From positions 1-62,042 of the forward strand of contig CASFYV010000025.1 in NCBI GenBank assembly GCA_949298985.1: a stretch of 62,042 nucleotides of DNA, given 5' to 3'. The stretch is from an uncultured bacterium. GTDB lineage: Bacteria; Cyanobacteriota; Vampirovibrionia; Gastranaerophilales; Gastranaerophilaceae. Positions 42,116 through 50,305 of this stretch are shown here, piece by piece. Every line of letters begins with the position of its first letter. Positions within the stretch are counted from its first letter, which is position 1. The notes under the pieces are model-generated. The model did no database searches and was not told where the DNA came from. It saw only the letters and a program-made list of their open reading frames with translations. The translations under genes were made by a program, and so were the position numbers.

Positions 42116-42265
42116 AATGACCTTCTTTCTGTTCTTTCAAGATTCCAAACTTGATTCTTTCGACCAATAACATTTTATTTCGCTAAAAATTTTTTTTCAA
42201 GTGGATATCATATTTTTAATTGTTTTTATTAATATATTTTAACTTTTTATCAAATTTTATTTTGA

Positions 42266-42271
42266 TATAAT
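42266..42271 (+). promoter_or_regulatory. -10 box 6 nt before ATG
   Basis: TATAAT at 42266-42271, ATG at 42278, no ribosome site: likely leaderless start. The -35 region is weak. Confidence 0.5.
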
Positions 42272-42277
42272 ATACTT

Positions 42278-42940
42278 ATGATTTATTTAGACGCCGGAAC
42301 TACATATTCAAAATTAATAACTGATTCTGAAATTTTTTCAAAAGAATATTTAGTTGAAGAAAAAAATAAAAGATTTTATTATGTTCTTCCTTCAAGTATA
42401 GTGAAATCAATGGATATAATTCCTGATAGTTGTTGCGGGCATATGTCTAATTCTAATGAAAATGAAATCGTAGCATTAGCAAAAGGAGCTAAAAAACTTG
42501 GTATAGCTCAAAATTCAACAATATTGGATTTAGGTAGTCGAGATGCTAAGTGGATTAAATTTAAGGAAGGAAAATTCCACGATATGGATTGGAATACTTC
42601 TTGTGCAAGTTCTACAGGAGCTACCGTTGAAATGCTTTTAAAATTTTATAATGTAAAAGCGGATGAACTTAAATATAATCCTGAAAAATTTGCGGTTACT
42701 TGTGGGATCTTTGGTATGGAAAAAATTATGGATTCTATTTCATCAGGTGAAAAACCCTCAGATGCAATATCGAAATTTGTGCACGGGATTGCTTTTAATG
42801 CTTGGAATTTCTGTAAAAAACCTGAAAAAATATATTTATCAGGTGGGTTTTGTGAAAATAAATGTTTAATAGATTCTTTAAAAGAATATTGTGAACTTGA
42901 ATTATTAGGTAGATTTGTTCTTTGTGAAGGGCTTTTTTAA
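42278..42940 (+). CDS. BadF/HgdC-type ASKHA ATPase, compact form
   Basis: A 220-residue member of the BadF/BadG/BcrA/BcrD ATPase family (activators of 2-hydroxyacyl-CoA dehydratases and benzoyl-CoA reductases). Recognisable: IYLDAGTTYSKLI (phosphate-1), ATILDLGSRDAKWI-like (TILDLGSRDAKWI, phosphate-2), NTSCASSTGATVEML (position of the cluster cysteine loop), AVTCGIFGMEKIMDSISSGE and KIYLSGGFCENK (adenosine motif). Normal activators have about 255 residues and a CxG-type cluster between subunits; here one cysteine of each motif remains. No dehydratase subunits are adjacent. Function unknown. Confidence 0.75.
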   Translation: MIYLDAGTTYSKLITDSEIFSKEYLVEEKNKRFYYVLPSSIVKSMDIIPDSCCGHMSNSNENEIVALAKGAKKLGIAQNSTILDLGSRDAKWIKFKEGKFHDMDWNTSCASSTGATVEMLLKFYNVKADELKYNPEKFAVTCGIFGMEKIMDSISSGEKPSDAISKFVHGIAFNAWNFCKKPEKIYLSGGFCENKCLIDSLKEYCELELLGRFVLCEGLF

Positions 42941-42947
42941 CTTTCTA

Positions 42948-42976
42948 TTGATAAGATTGTAAATTTTTAGTATCAT
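42948..42976 (+). promoter_or_regulatory. Promoter of the GH57 gene (leaderless)
   Basis: TTGATA (42948-42953), 17 nt, TATCAT (42971-42976), then 7 nt to the ATG at 42984 with no ribosome site. Confidence 0.7.
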
Positions 42977-42983
42977 AAAAAAT

Positions 42984-45215
42984 ATGGATACGCAAAATTT
43001 ATCTCTAGCAATATATTGGCATATGCACCAGCCTGTATATGAGCTTGAAGGCACTTACTTAATGCCTTGGGTAAGATTACACGCGATTAAAGATTATTTG
43101 GATATGGCTCTTTTTTTAGAGAAATTTCCTAAACTTAAGCTTAATTTCAATATTGTTCCTGCTCTTCTGGATGCAATTATTGATTATACAGAAAATGAGC
43201 TTACTGATATTCACGCAGAACTTTCTGTTTCTGATGCAGAAACCTTAACTGATGAAGAAAAAGCTTTTGTTTTGAATAATTTTTTTAGCTCCAAATTTGA
43301 AACAATGATTTATAAAAGTGAAAATTATAAAAACCTTTATCAAAAACGCTTTTCTAAAGATATTGCAATATTAGAAGATTTTTCAAGTCAAGAAATTTCA
43401 GATTTAATGGCTTTGTTTAATCTTGTTTGGATTGACCCTATACATTATGAAAGATATCCGAGATTAAAAGATTTGTGGAATAAACAATATAATTATTCTA
43501 AAGAAGATAGAATTGAGATAATTAATATTCATCTTCAAATTATGAAAGAAATTATTCCAACTTATAAAAAATATATTCAATCAGGAAGAATAGAACTCAC
43601 AACAAGTCCTTATTATCATGCGATTTTACCAATTCTTGCGGATATGAAAAATTCTGTTAAAAATACTTTAACAACAGAAGGATTGCCTCAATCTTTGGAT
43701 ATGTTAGATGATGCTAAGCTTCAAATAAAAAAAGGGTTAGATAGAATAGAAGAAATTTTTGGAGTTCGTCCAAAAGGAATTTGGCCACCTGAATTATGTT
43801 TGGGTGCAAAGACTTTAAATCTGTTAGCTAAAGAAGGTATAAAATGGACAATTTCTGATGAAGGGGTTTTAGCTAATTCAATTAATTTTGATTTTGTACG
43901 TGATTTTAAAGGAAATTTGGATGATCCGTATCATTTATTAAAAGTTTATAGTTATAAAACTAAAGATTCGGAAATTGATGTAATATTTAGAGATAGATCA
44001 ATCCCTCATCTTATAAATTTTGAATATGCAGGTATAAATCCGCAAATGGCTGCTGGTGATTTGTATGAAAAAATAAAACTTATTCAAAATAAATTGGTTG
44101 TTTCTCCTGACAAAACTCATTTATTAACAATTGCTCTAGATTGTGAAAACTGTTGGGAAAATTATCAAAATGACGGAATTGATTTCTTAGAAAATGTTTA
44201 TTCATATATTGAAAATGATGATTCTCTTTCAACTGTTTTAATAAGTGATTATGTAGAGAGAGATGAGCATAAAAAAGAATTAAAAAAAATATATTCAGGT
44301 TCGTGGATAGATCAAACTTTTCAATTTTGGATAGGTGAAGCTGAAAAAAATAAGGCTTGGGCTTATCTTAAAAAAACTAAAGATGATTTAGATAAGTACA
44401 TAAAAGAACATACACTTAATCAAAAGATAAATTTTGCAAAACGAGAATTATTAATAGCAGAAGGAAGTGACTGGTTCTGGTGGTATGGTGAGCCTAATTA
44501 TTCCGGACAAGATTTTATTTTTGATTATATGTTCAGAGAACGTTTAAAAAATGTTTATCTGATTTTGGGTATTGAGTATCCTGAATATTTAGATAAAACT
44601 CTTATTACAGCAGTGGAAGTTCCTTTTAAACATCCTCAACGTTCTATTACACCAAGGATGGATGGTTTGTATAAGAGTGTTGATGATTGGTATAATTCAG
44701 GTTCTATAAGTATGTTAGATGGTCCGGTTTTTAGAGAAAATAAAATTGTTGATAAAATAAATTTTGGTTGTGATAAAAATAATATTTATTTTAGACTTCA
44801 TGTAAATAAAGGTTCCGGAGAAATAAGTTTTATTGATAGAATTAACCAGTTTTATATTTATACAAGAAACGCAACAAATATAGGATTAAGAGCTTATATT
44901 AGACTTATTAGCAAAACCGATAATCCATATCCAATATTGTTAGAGCGTTTTGAACATGAAATAGCTTTAACTATAGTGAAAGATACATTATATCCGCCAC
45001 GTTTAGCGACAGTTTTACATCCAAATTTGTGGACTCTTGATAATCCGGAAGGAATTAGTATTGTAAATAATGATGTTATAGATGTTACAATACCTTTTGA
45101 TAAATTAGGTATAAAAGAGGGTGAAACTGTTGAATTTTTCCTTGCTAATACTGATTCAGGAGTTAAAAATACTTATATTCCTCAAGAAATTTTATTAACC
45201 CTTACTCGAGAATAA
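42984..45215 (+). CDS. Glycoside hydrolase family 57 protein
   Basis: A 743-residue cytoplasmic GH57 enzyme. Family motifs: LAIYWHMHQPVY (region I, His-Gln-Pro), KGIWPPELCLGAKTL near residue 265 (region III, catalytic Glu) and LTIALDCENCWENYQND near 385 (region IV, catalytic Asp). From about 540 a C-terminal beta-rich domain follows (PFKHPQRSITPRMDGLYKS), as in the larger alpha-amylase / amylopullulanase-like GH57 proteins. No signal peptide, so it works on intracellular alpha-glucans, in line with the GH13 protein at 11-16 kb. It has its own promoter and, apparently, a leaderless mRNA. Exact specificity (amylase, branching or transferase) is open. Confidence 0.9.
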   Translation: MDTQNLSLAIYWHMHQPVYELEGTYLMPWVRLHAIKDYLDMALFLEKFPKLKLNFNIVPALLDAIIDYTENELTDIHAELSVSDAETLTDEEKAFVLNNFFSSKFETMIYKSENYKNLYQKRFSKDIAILEDFSSQEISDLMALFNLVWIDPIHYERYPRLKDLWNKQYNYSKEDRIEIINIHLQIMKEIIPTYKKYIQSGRIELTTSPYYHAILPILADMKNSVKNTLTTEGLPQSLDMLDDAKLQIKKGLDRIEEIFGVRPKGIWPPELCLGAKTLNLLAKEGIKWTISDEGVLANSINFDFVRDFKGNLDDPYHLLKVYSYKTKDSEIDVIFRDRSIPHLINFEYAGINPQMAAGDLYEKIKLIQNKLVVSPDKTHLLTIALDCENCWENYQNDGIDFLENVYSYIENDDSLSTVLISDYVERDEHKKELKKIYSGSWIDQTFQFWIGEAEKNKAWAYLKKTKDDLDKYIKEHTLNQKINFAKRELLIAEGSDWFWWYGEPNYSGQDFIFDYMFRERLKNVYLILGIEYPEYLDKTLITAVEVPFKHPQRSITPRMDGLYKSVDDWYNSGSISMLDGPVFRENKIVDKINFGCDKNNIYFRLHVNKGSGEISFIDRINQFYIYTRNATNIGLRAYIRLISKTDNPYPILLERFEHEIALTIVKDTLYPPRLATVLHPNLWTLDNPEGISIVNNDVIDVTIPFDKLGIKEGETVEFFLANTDSGVKNTYIPQEILLTLTRE

Positions 45216-45285
45216 CTTTACTATTATTTTAAATGTTTTGATGATAATATAGAATTGTAGTGTTTTTTATATAGATGGGGTTTTT

Positions 45286-46131
45286 ATGTTTAAAGAATTT
45301 AATGAAATTGTATGCTTAGGTATTGGTGGCTCATATTCGGAAATTGCTAAAGATAAATTATTTAAAGCATATGATTTATATTTATATCAAAGATCTTTAC
45401 GTTCTATAAAGGAATGTATTGATTATGTGGATGAAAATAGTAATTCTGTTGCAATAATTCCTGTTGAAACAACTTATGAAGGAATTATTAGAGAAACGAT
45501 TGATAATTTGATTCAGACAAAAAATGAAAATGTAAAGATATTGGCAGAAACTATAGTTCCTGTAAATGATTGTATTCTATCAAAAACAACTGAATTTTAT
45601 TCTATAACGGGTTTAATTTCTAACCCAAATGCTTTAGCAAAAAGTAAGAATTTTGTAAGAGATGAAATGCCAAGGCAGTTAAATATTGTGATTGCAGAAA
45701 ATATGGATGAATCAGCAAGGCTTTTAAATAATTATAATCTTACATATTCAATAATAGGAACACCAAAAACTGCTGAATTATATAATTTGAATATTTTAAA
45801 AGAACATATTGAAGATGATAAAAATAATGAAAAAAGATTTATTGTAATAGGAGATGCCGAAACTTATTCTACTGGTAAAGATAAAACAAGTATTGTTTTA
45901 TTTTTAACAGATAGGCAAGGGGCTTTATTAGATATTGTTCAAATTTTTGTTAAATACAATATAAATATTACTCAAATTAATTCTAAAATGATGAATAATC
46001 GTTCTGAAGAACAAGCTGTATTTATAGATTTTGATGGACATAAAGATGATGATGTAATAAAAAATCTTATAAAGGATTTATCTCCATTAGCAAAAGGTAT
46101 AAGAATTATAGGATCTTATGCAAAATTTTAG
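45286..46131 (+). CDS. pheA: Prephenate dehydratase-like protein with ACT domain
   Basis: A 281-residue two-domain protein. Residues about 8-175 are the PDT domain (YSEIAKDKLFKAY, SVAIIPVETTYEGIIRETID, SIIGTPKTAELYNLNIL); 198-281 is an ACT domain (KTSIVLFLTDRQGALLDIVQI, the Phe-sensing GALL intact). The essential TRF motif near residue 185 reads KRF (NNEKRFIVIGD): the catalytic Thr is Lys, and the ESRP motif of the ACT domain reads NSKM. It could be a weakened or altered enzyme, so the symbol is by family. Upstream GGGG is a poor ribosome site. It is followed by the tandem palindromes. Confidence 0.78.
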   Translation: MFKEFNEIVCLGIGGSYSEIAKDKLFKAYDLYLYQRSLRSIKECIDYVDENSNSVAIIPVETTYEGIIRETIDNLIQTKNENVKILAETIVPVNDCILSKTTEFYSITGLISNPNALAKSKNFVRDEMPRQLNIVIAENMDESARLLNNYNLTYSIIGTPKTAELYNLNILKEHIEDDKNNEKRFIVIGDAETYSTGKDKTSIVLFLTDRQGALLDIVQIFVKYNINITQINSKMMNNRSEEQAVFIDFDGHKDDDVIKNLIKDLSPLAKGIRIIGSYAKF

Positions 46132-46138
46132 CTTGTAA

Positions 46139-46170
46139 TGTTGTAGAAACAACATGTTGCTTTTGCAACA
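46139..46170 (+). promoter_or_regulatory. Two abutting 16-bp palindromes, likely operator
   Basis: TGTTGTAGAAACAACA (46139-46154) and TGTTGCTTTTGCAACA (46155-46170) are each perfect 6-4-6 inverted repeats, side by side, just upstream of a GATAAT box (46178-46183) and the MFS gene. There is no T-run, so they are unlikely to be a terminator of pheA. They look like two repressor half-site pairs. Confidence 0.6.
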
Positions 46171-46210
46171 TAATCGTGATAATATTTTCTTGTAAAAATA
46201 AGGGAATATT

Positions 46211-47752
46211 ATGGCAGAAATTATAGAAGAGAATAAAATTTTAAATCCTTGGTTAGCCTGCCTTCCAACAATGGCAGCGGCGTTTATGTTTGTGCTTGAT
46301 GAAACAATTGCAAACGTAGCTTTGCCACATATGGCAGGAAGTTTTTCAGTAAGTAGAGAAGAGTCAATGTGGATATTGACATTTTATCTTATTGCAAGTG
46401 GTATTGTTATTCCAATGGTCGGTTGGTTTAGTAAAGCTTTAGGGCGTAAAAATTTCTTTATATTAAGTATAATTTTATTTACAGTGGCATCAGGGCTTTG
46501 TGGAATTTCAGAGAATTTGGAAACAATGATTTTTGCAAGAATTTTACAAGGTATCGGTGGCGGAGGTTTACTTCCAATTTCACAAGCTATCCTGTTAGAA
46601 AATTTTAAACCTCAGGATAGAGGAAAAGCTATGGCAATGTTTGGTTTAGTAATTGTTATGGCTCCTATTATCGGTCCTGTACTTGGAGGATGGATTACTG
46701 AAAATTGGTCTTGGCCATTTATTTATTTCATTAATATTCCAATCGGTATAATTGCTGTTATATTATCAAATGCATTGATTTATGATCCTCCGTACGCTCA
46801 AAAACAAAAAGGGGTTAAGACTGATGGTTTTGGTTTTTTAATGCTTTCAATTTGGCTATTAACTCTTCAAATCGTATTAGATAAAGGAAACAATGCTGAT
46901 TGGTTTCATGCCGCTTGGATCTGTTGGTTATCAGGAATATCTTGTATAACAGGAGTTGCTTTTTTAATTTCTCAAATTAAAAATAAAGAATCTCTTGTTG
47001 ATTTAAGCGTATTTAAGGATAAAAACTTTTTAATAGGAACACTTGTTCAAATTGTAATGCAAGCAGTATTGTTAGCATCATTGGCTATATTGCCTCAATT
47101 TTTACAAGCTCTAATGGGCTATGATGCATATAAAAGTGGATTATCAATGATGCCACGAGGTCTGGGAGCTCTACTTGCAATGGTAATGTGTGCAACTCTT
47201 GCAAATTTGATTGATAATAGATTATTGGTAATGATAGGGCTTGGATGTATAGCAGGTGGAAGCTGGATGTTAGGAGAATTAAATCTTCAAATTTCAACTA
47301 TGAATATTGCAATACCAAATTTTTTATTTGGAGTTGGTTTAGGCTTAGCAATGATTCCTATTATTACACTTTCTGTTGCAACATTAAGAAATGACCAAAT
47401 GACTAATGCAAGCGGACTTCAAAACCTACTAAAAAATATTGGCGGAGCTTTTGGAACTTCAATTGTCGCAACTCTTCTTTCTAGAGGAGCTCAAAAACAT
47501 CAATTTATGCTTATTCAACATCTAACAGATACAGCTCACACATATTCTGAAAGAATACAAGCATACAGTAGTATGTTTATGACAACAGTTGATCCTCATA
47601 CGGCTAGATATATGGGAGAAAGTGTTGCATATAAACTTTTAATGCAGCAAGCAAATTTAGCAGCTTTTATTGATGCTTTTAGAATTTTTGCAATTGCAGC
47701 TGCTGTTATTATTCCTTTGATATTACTGTTAAAGAATTTAAAAGAAGCATAA
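46211..47752 (+). CDS. DHA2-family (EmrB/QacA) multidrug efflux transporter
   Basis: A 513-residue MFS transporter with 14 predicted helices. Signatures: motif D1 ALPHMAGSFSVS after LDETIANVA, motif A GWFSKALGRKNFF, motif B ILQGIGGGGLLPISQA, and motif C GLVIVMAPIIGPVLGGWITENWSW. The DHA2 group exports drugs, dyes and bile salts by proton antiport; in Gram-negatives EmrB works with the EmrA adaptor and TolC, but no emrA is beside it. GGGA lies before the ATG. It is preceded by tandem palindromes suggestive of repressor control, while no regulator gene adjoins; the controlling protein must be elsewhere. Confidence 0.92.
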   Translation: MAEIIEENKILNPWLACLPTMAAAFMFVLDETIANVALPHMAGSFSVSREESMWILTFYLIASGIVIPMVGWFSKALGRKNFFILSIILFTVASGLCGISENLETMIFARILQGIGGGGLLPISQAILLENFKPQDRGKAMAMFGLVIVMAPIIGPVLGGWITENWSWPFIYFINIPIGIIAVILSNALIYDPPYAQKQKGVKTDGFGFLMLSIWLLTLQIVLDKGNNADWFHAAWICWLSGISCITGVAFLISQIKNKESLVDLSVFKDKNFLIGTLVQIVMQAVLLASLAILPQFLQALMGYDAYKSGLSMMPRGLGALLAMVMCATLANLIDNRLLVMIGLGCIAGGSWMLGELNLQISTMNIAIPNFLFGVGLGLAMIPIITLSVATLRNDQMTNASGLQNLLKNIGGAFGTSIVATLLSRGAQKHQFMLIQHLTDTAHTYSERIQAYSSMFMTTVDPHTARYMGESVAYKLLMQQANLAAFIDAFRIFAIAAAVIIPLILLLKNLKEA

Positions 47753-47792
47753 AAAAAGAATTTGAGATAAAACGTATCTCAAATTCTTTTTT
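47752..47792. terminator. Bidirectional intrinsic terminator
   Basis: An 18-bp A/T-edged stem (core GAATTTGAGATA and its complement) with loop AAACG, between the convergent MFS and minE genes. Confidence 0.92.
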
Positions 47793-47809
47793 TTTTATTA
47801 AAATTTTGA

Positions 47810-48322
47810 TTATTGCTCAGAATGGCATTCTTCAAAAGAAACTTCTTGTTCATTATTTTTAGAAGAATTCATTTCTTCAGGAGTTGATATAACATTAGAA
47901 GAACTTTCATCTGAATTATTTTCACTAAAATTTTCTTCAGAAATATCCTCAGTATTTTCTATTTCTTCTTCAATAGCTTCAATTTTTTCTTCCAAATTTT
48001 CGGCTTCAGCTTTAAGAGCAGCCTCTATTTCTTCTTCATCTTTTGCTCTTATAACAGGAATAGAAAGCATTAAAGCAACTTGCTCTCCTTCTTGTTCAAA
48101 ATTTAGTTCAAGAAGTTCTTTATCTAATTCGACATAACGTGAAAGTAAGTCAATTAACTCTCCACGCATTTGTTCTAAAATCTTTGGAGTAAGATTCGTT
48201 CTATCTTGCATAAGAACTAATTTTAATCTGTTTGTTGCAACTGATTTAGAAGCGTCGCCCTGTTCTTCTTGTGGGCGGAAGAACTTAGCCACTGTATTAT
48301 AAATATCAGAGAAAAGTCCCAT
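47810..48322 (-). CDS. minE: MinE with long acidic C-terminal extension
   Basis: A 170-residue MinE. The conserved part is residues 1-100: an amphipathic N-terminus (MGLFSDIYNTVAKFF), the MinD-contact helix (ATNRLKLVLMQDRTNLTPKI) and the dimer domain (MRGELIDLLSRYVELDKELLELNFEQE). Normal MinE is 80-100 residues; the last 70 here are almost entirely Glu/Ser/Asn, probably disordered. MinE stimulates MinD ATPase at the membrane and drives pole-to-pole oscillation. It starts 1 bp after the minD stop codon and ends the minCDE operon. Confidence 0.92.
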   Translation of the reverse strand: MGLFSDIYNTVAKFFRPQEEQGDASKSVATNRLKLVLMQDRTNLTPKILEQMRGELIDLLSRYVELDKELLELNFEQEGEQVALMLSIPVIRAKDEEEIEAALKAEAENLEEKIEAIEEEIENTEDISEENFSENNSDESSSNVISTPEEMNSSKNNEQEVSFEECHSEQ

Positions 48323-48323
48323 T

Positions 48324-49136
48324 CTACACCTTCGCTTTCAATTTTGCAAATGCATTCTTAATTTTAGCCATAAAGCCCTTTGGTTCATCTAAATCCAAGA
48401 AAGGAACTTCTTCGCCTAAAATTCTTTGTGCTACATTTCTATAAGCTTTTCCAGCAAGAGCGTTTTCATCATTTACAATAGGCTCACCCTTGTTAGTAGA
48501 TGTAATAATTCCTGTATCTTCAGGTATTATACCAACTAATGGGCAAGAAAGAATTTCTACTACATCATCAACACTCATCATTTCATTTGATTTGATAAGA
48601 CTTGGACGAACTCTATTTAATAATAGTTTATAGCTTTTTATTTCTTCTTTTGCTTCTAATAATCCAATAATTCTATCTGCGTCACGAATAGCGGACATTT
48701 CAGGAGTTGTAACAACAATTGCTTCACTAGCACCTGCAACTGCATTTTGGAAACCTTGTTCAATACCTGCTGGACAATCAACTAATACAAAATCATTTTC
48801 TTCTTTTAAAGTATCACAGATTTCTTTTAATTGTTCAGCATTAACAGCTGTTTTATCTCTTGTTTGAGCTGCTGCTAATAATGATAGATTCGGATTCTTT
48901 TTATCTTTTACTAAAGCTTGTTTTAATTTACAACGTTCTTCGATAACATCAACAATTGTATAAACAATTCTATTTTCAAGTCCTAAAAGTAAATCTAAAT
49001 TTCTAAGACCTAAATCTGTGTCAATTAATACGACTTTATTTCCAGCTTTTGCAAGTGCTGTACCAATATTCGCACTGGTAGTAGTTTTTCCAACACCACC
49101 TTTTCCTGATGTAATTACTATTACTCGACCAGTCAT
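48324..49136 (-). CDS. minD: Septum site-determining protein MinD
   Basis: A 270-residue ParA/MinD ATPase. Deviant Walker A SGKGGVGKTTTSANIG (residues about 10-25), DTDLGLRNLDLLLGLE, the Walker B region VLVDCPAGIE and the C-terminal amphipathic membrane-targeting helix (FMAKIKNAFAKLKAKV) are all present. It recruits MinC to the membrane to block FtsZ rings near the poles. Its ATG overlaps the minC stop codon (TAATG). The full minCDE set predicts a rod-shaped, Gram-negative-style division-site control. Confidence 0.97.
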   Translation of the reverse strand: MTGRVIVITSGKGGVGKTTTSANIGTALAKAGNKVVLIDTDLGLRNLDLLLGLENRIVYTIVDVIEERCKLKQALVKDKKNPNLSLLAAAQTRDKTAVNAEQLKEICDTLKEENDFVLVDCPAGIEQGFQNAVAGASEAIVVTTPEMSAIRDADRIIGLLEAKEEIKSYKLLLNRVRPSLIKSNEMMSVDDVVEILSCPLVGIIPEDTGIITSTNKGEPIVNDENALAGKAYRNVAQRILGEEVPFLDLDEPKGFMAKIKNAFAKLKAKV

Positions 49137-50140
49137 TAATCTCTCCTTAACTTTTTATAAATAACTATTTTTCCATCTTCTATATGAGCTTCTTCAGGAG
49201 TAAACTCATTTGTTTTTTGAACATAAGGTACATTTAATGTATCATTACGTCTTGCATATAAACCTGCTATTCTTAATTGTATTGCATTTAATTTTAAAGC
49301 TCTAACTTTTGATGTTATATTTCCTAGAGAACCGGCATGTGCTATCCCACCTAAGATTCCCCAAACAGTTATATCTCCAGTTGCAACAATTTCACTTCCC
49401 GGATGAGCATCCCCAATTATTAAGATATTTCCTTCGTAAGTTACAGTTTGTCCGGAACGTAATGTTTGGTTTATATATAATGTTGGTAATGCTTCTGTGT
49501 TTACAGAATTCTCTTCTACTCCGGCTGGTAAAACATCTCCGGTATCTAAAAGAATATATTTACTTATTTCTTCTTTTGGAACTAGTCCTTCGTTTAATGC
49601 TAATGTTTCAAAATTTGTTTCAAAATGTTCTGTAGGTATAATCTCAGATATTTCTTGAGTTGTTTCTTCTTCATAAATATCTTCGACATCTTCTGCTGTT
49701 TCTATAGGGCTATTTTGGTTTTGTTCTATATCAGCGTGAATTTCTATCGTTTTATTTAAATCATCTTTTTTTACATTTTCGTCTTCAATTTTTATTTCAA
49801 CAGCTTCTTCTTTTATATTGCTTTCACTAGAAGCTGCTATCGATGGTATTTCTTTGTCGCTTAGTTCGGAAATTATTATACCTAAGCTTATCGCAGAAGC
49901 TTCTGTTTGTTCTGAATTAGTATCTATGAATGCAATATCTGCATCCATTGATTCTATTAGAGCTTTTATACTTAATAATTGAGATTGTTTTAAGTCTAAA
50001 TCTCCTAATTTTAAACAAATTTTCTTACCTTTAACGTCAGGATGCTCCATTATAGAACTTAATTCAAAAACTAATTGAGTAGTGTTTTTAGCATCGCTTA
50101 AGTCTATAATAAAACCATTTTCAACAAAACCTTTTTCCAT
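49136..50140 (-). CDS. minC: Septum site-determining protein MinC
   Basis: A 334-residue MinC. The N-terminal domain (1-100) ends with a strand near SAISLGIIIS; residues about 105-210 are an acidic, Glu/Ile-rich linker absent from most MinC; the C-terminal beta-helix domain has TLRSGQTVTYEGNILIIGD, PGSEIVATGDITVWGILGG, AHAGSLGN and the RxAG MinD-contact (LRIAGLYARRND). It inhibits FtsZ polymerisation. AGGAA lies 8 nt before the ATG. It is the first gene of the minCDE operon; the 165 bp upstream up to pfp hold its promoter and a terminator. Confidence 0.93.
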   Translation of the reverse strand: MEKGFVENGFIIDLSDAKNTTQLVFELSSIMEHPDVKGKKICLKLGDLDLKQSQLLSIKALIESMDADIAFIDTNSEQTEASAISLGIIISELSDKEIPSIAASSESNIKEEAVEIKIEDENVKKDDLNKTIEIHADIEQNQNSPIETAEDVEDIYEEETTQEISEIIPTEHFETNFETLALNEGLVPKEEISKYILLDTGDVLPAGVEENSVNTEALPTLYINQTLRSGQTVTYEGNILIIGDAHPGSEIVATGDITVWGILGGIAHAGSLGNITSKVRALKLNAIQLRIAGLYARRNDTLNVPYVQKTNEFTPEEAHIEDGKIVIYKKLRRD

Positions 50141-50256
50141 GAATAATTCCTAAATAATTTTACTACCTTACTATAGAATTAGGATATATTAAATATTCTT
50201 CTAATTCAATAAAGTATGACGCAATGTAAAGATATTATTTAAAAATATTATTATAC

Positions 50257-50292
50257 AAAAATGGAGCTCTTTTTAAGAACTCCATTTTTTTA
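50257..50292 (-). terminator. Intrinsic terminator after the PFK gene
   Basis: AAAATGGAG / CTCCATTTT with an inner TCTT/AAGA extension and one mismatch; T-runs lie on both strands, so it ends the leftward PFK gene. Confidence 0.85.
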
Positions 50293-50305
50293 GTAGTTTG
50301 TTTTA

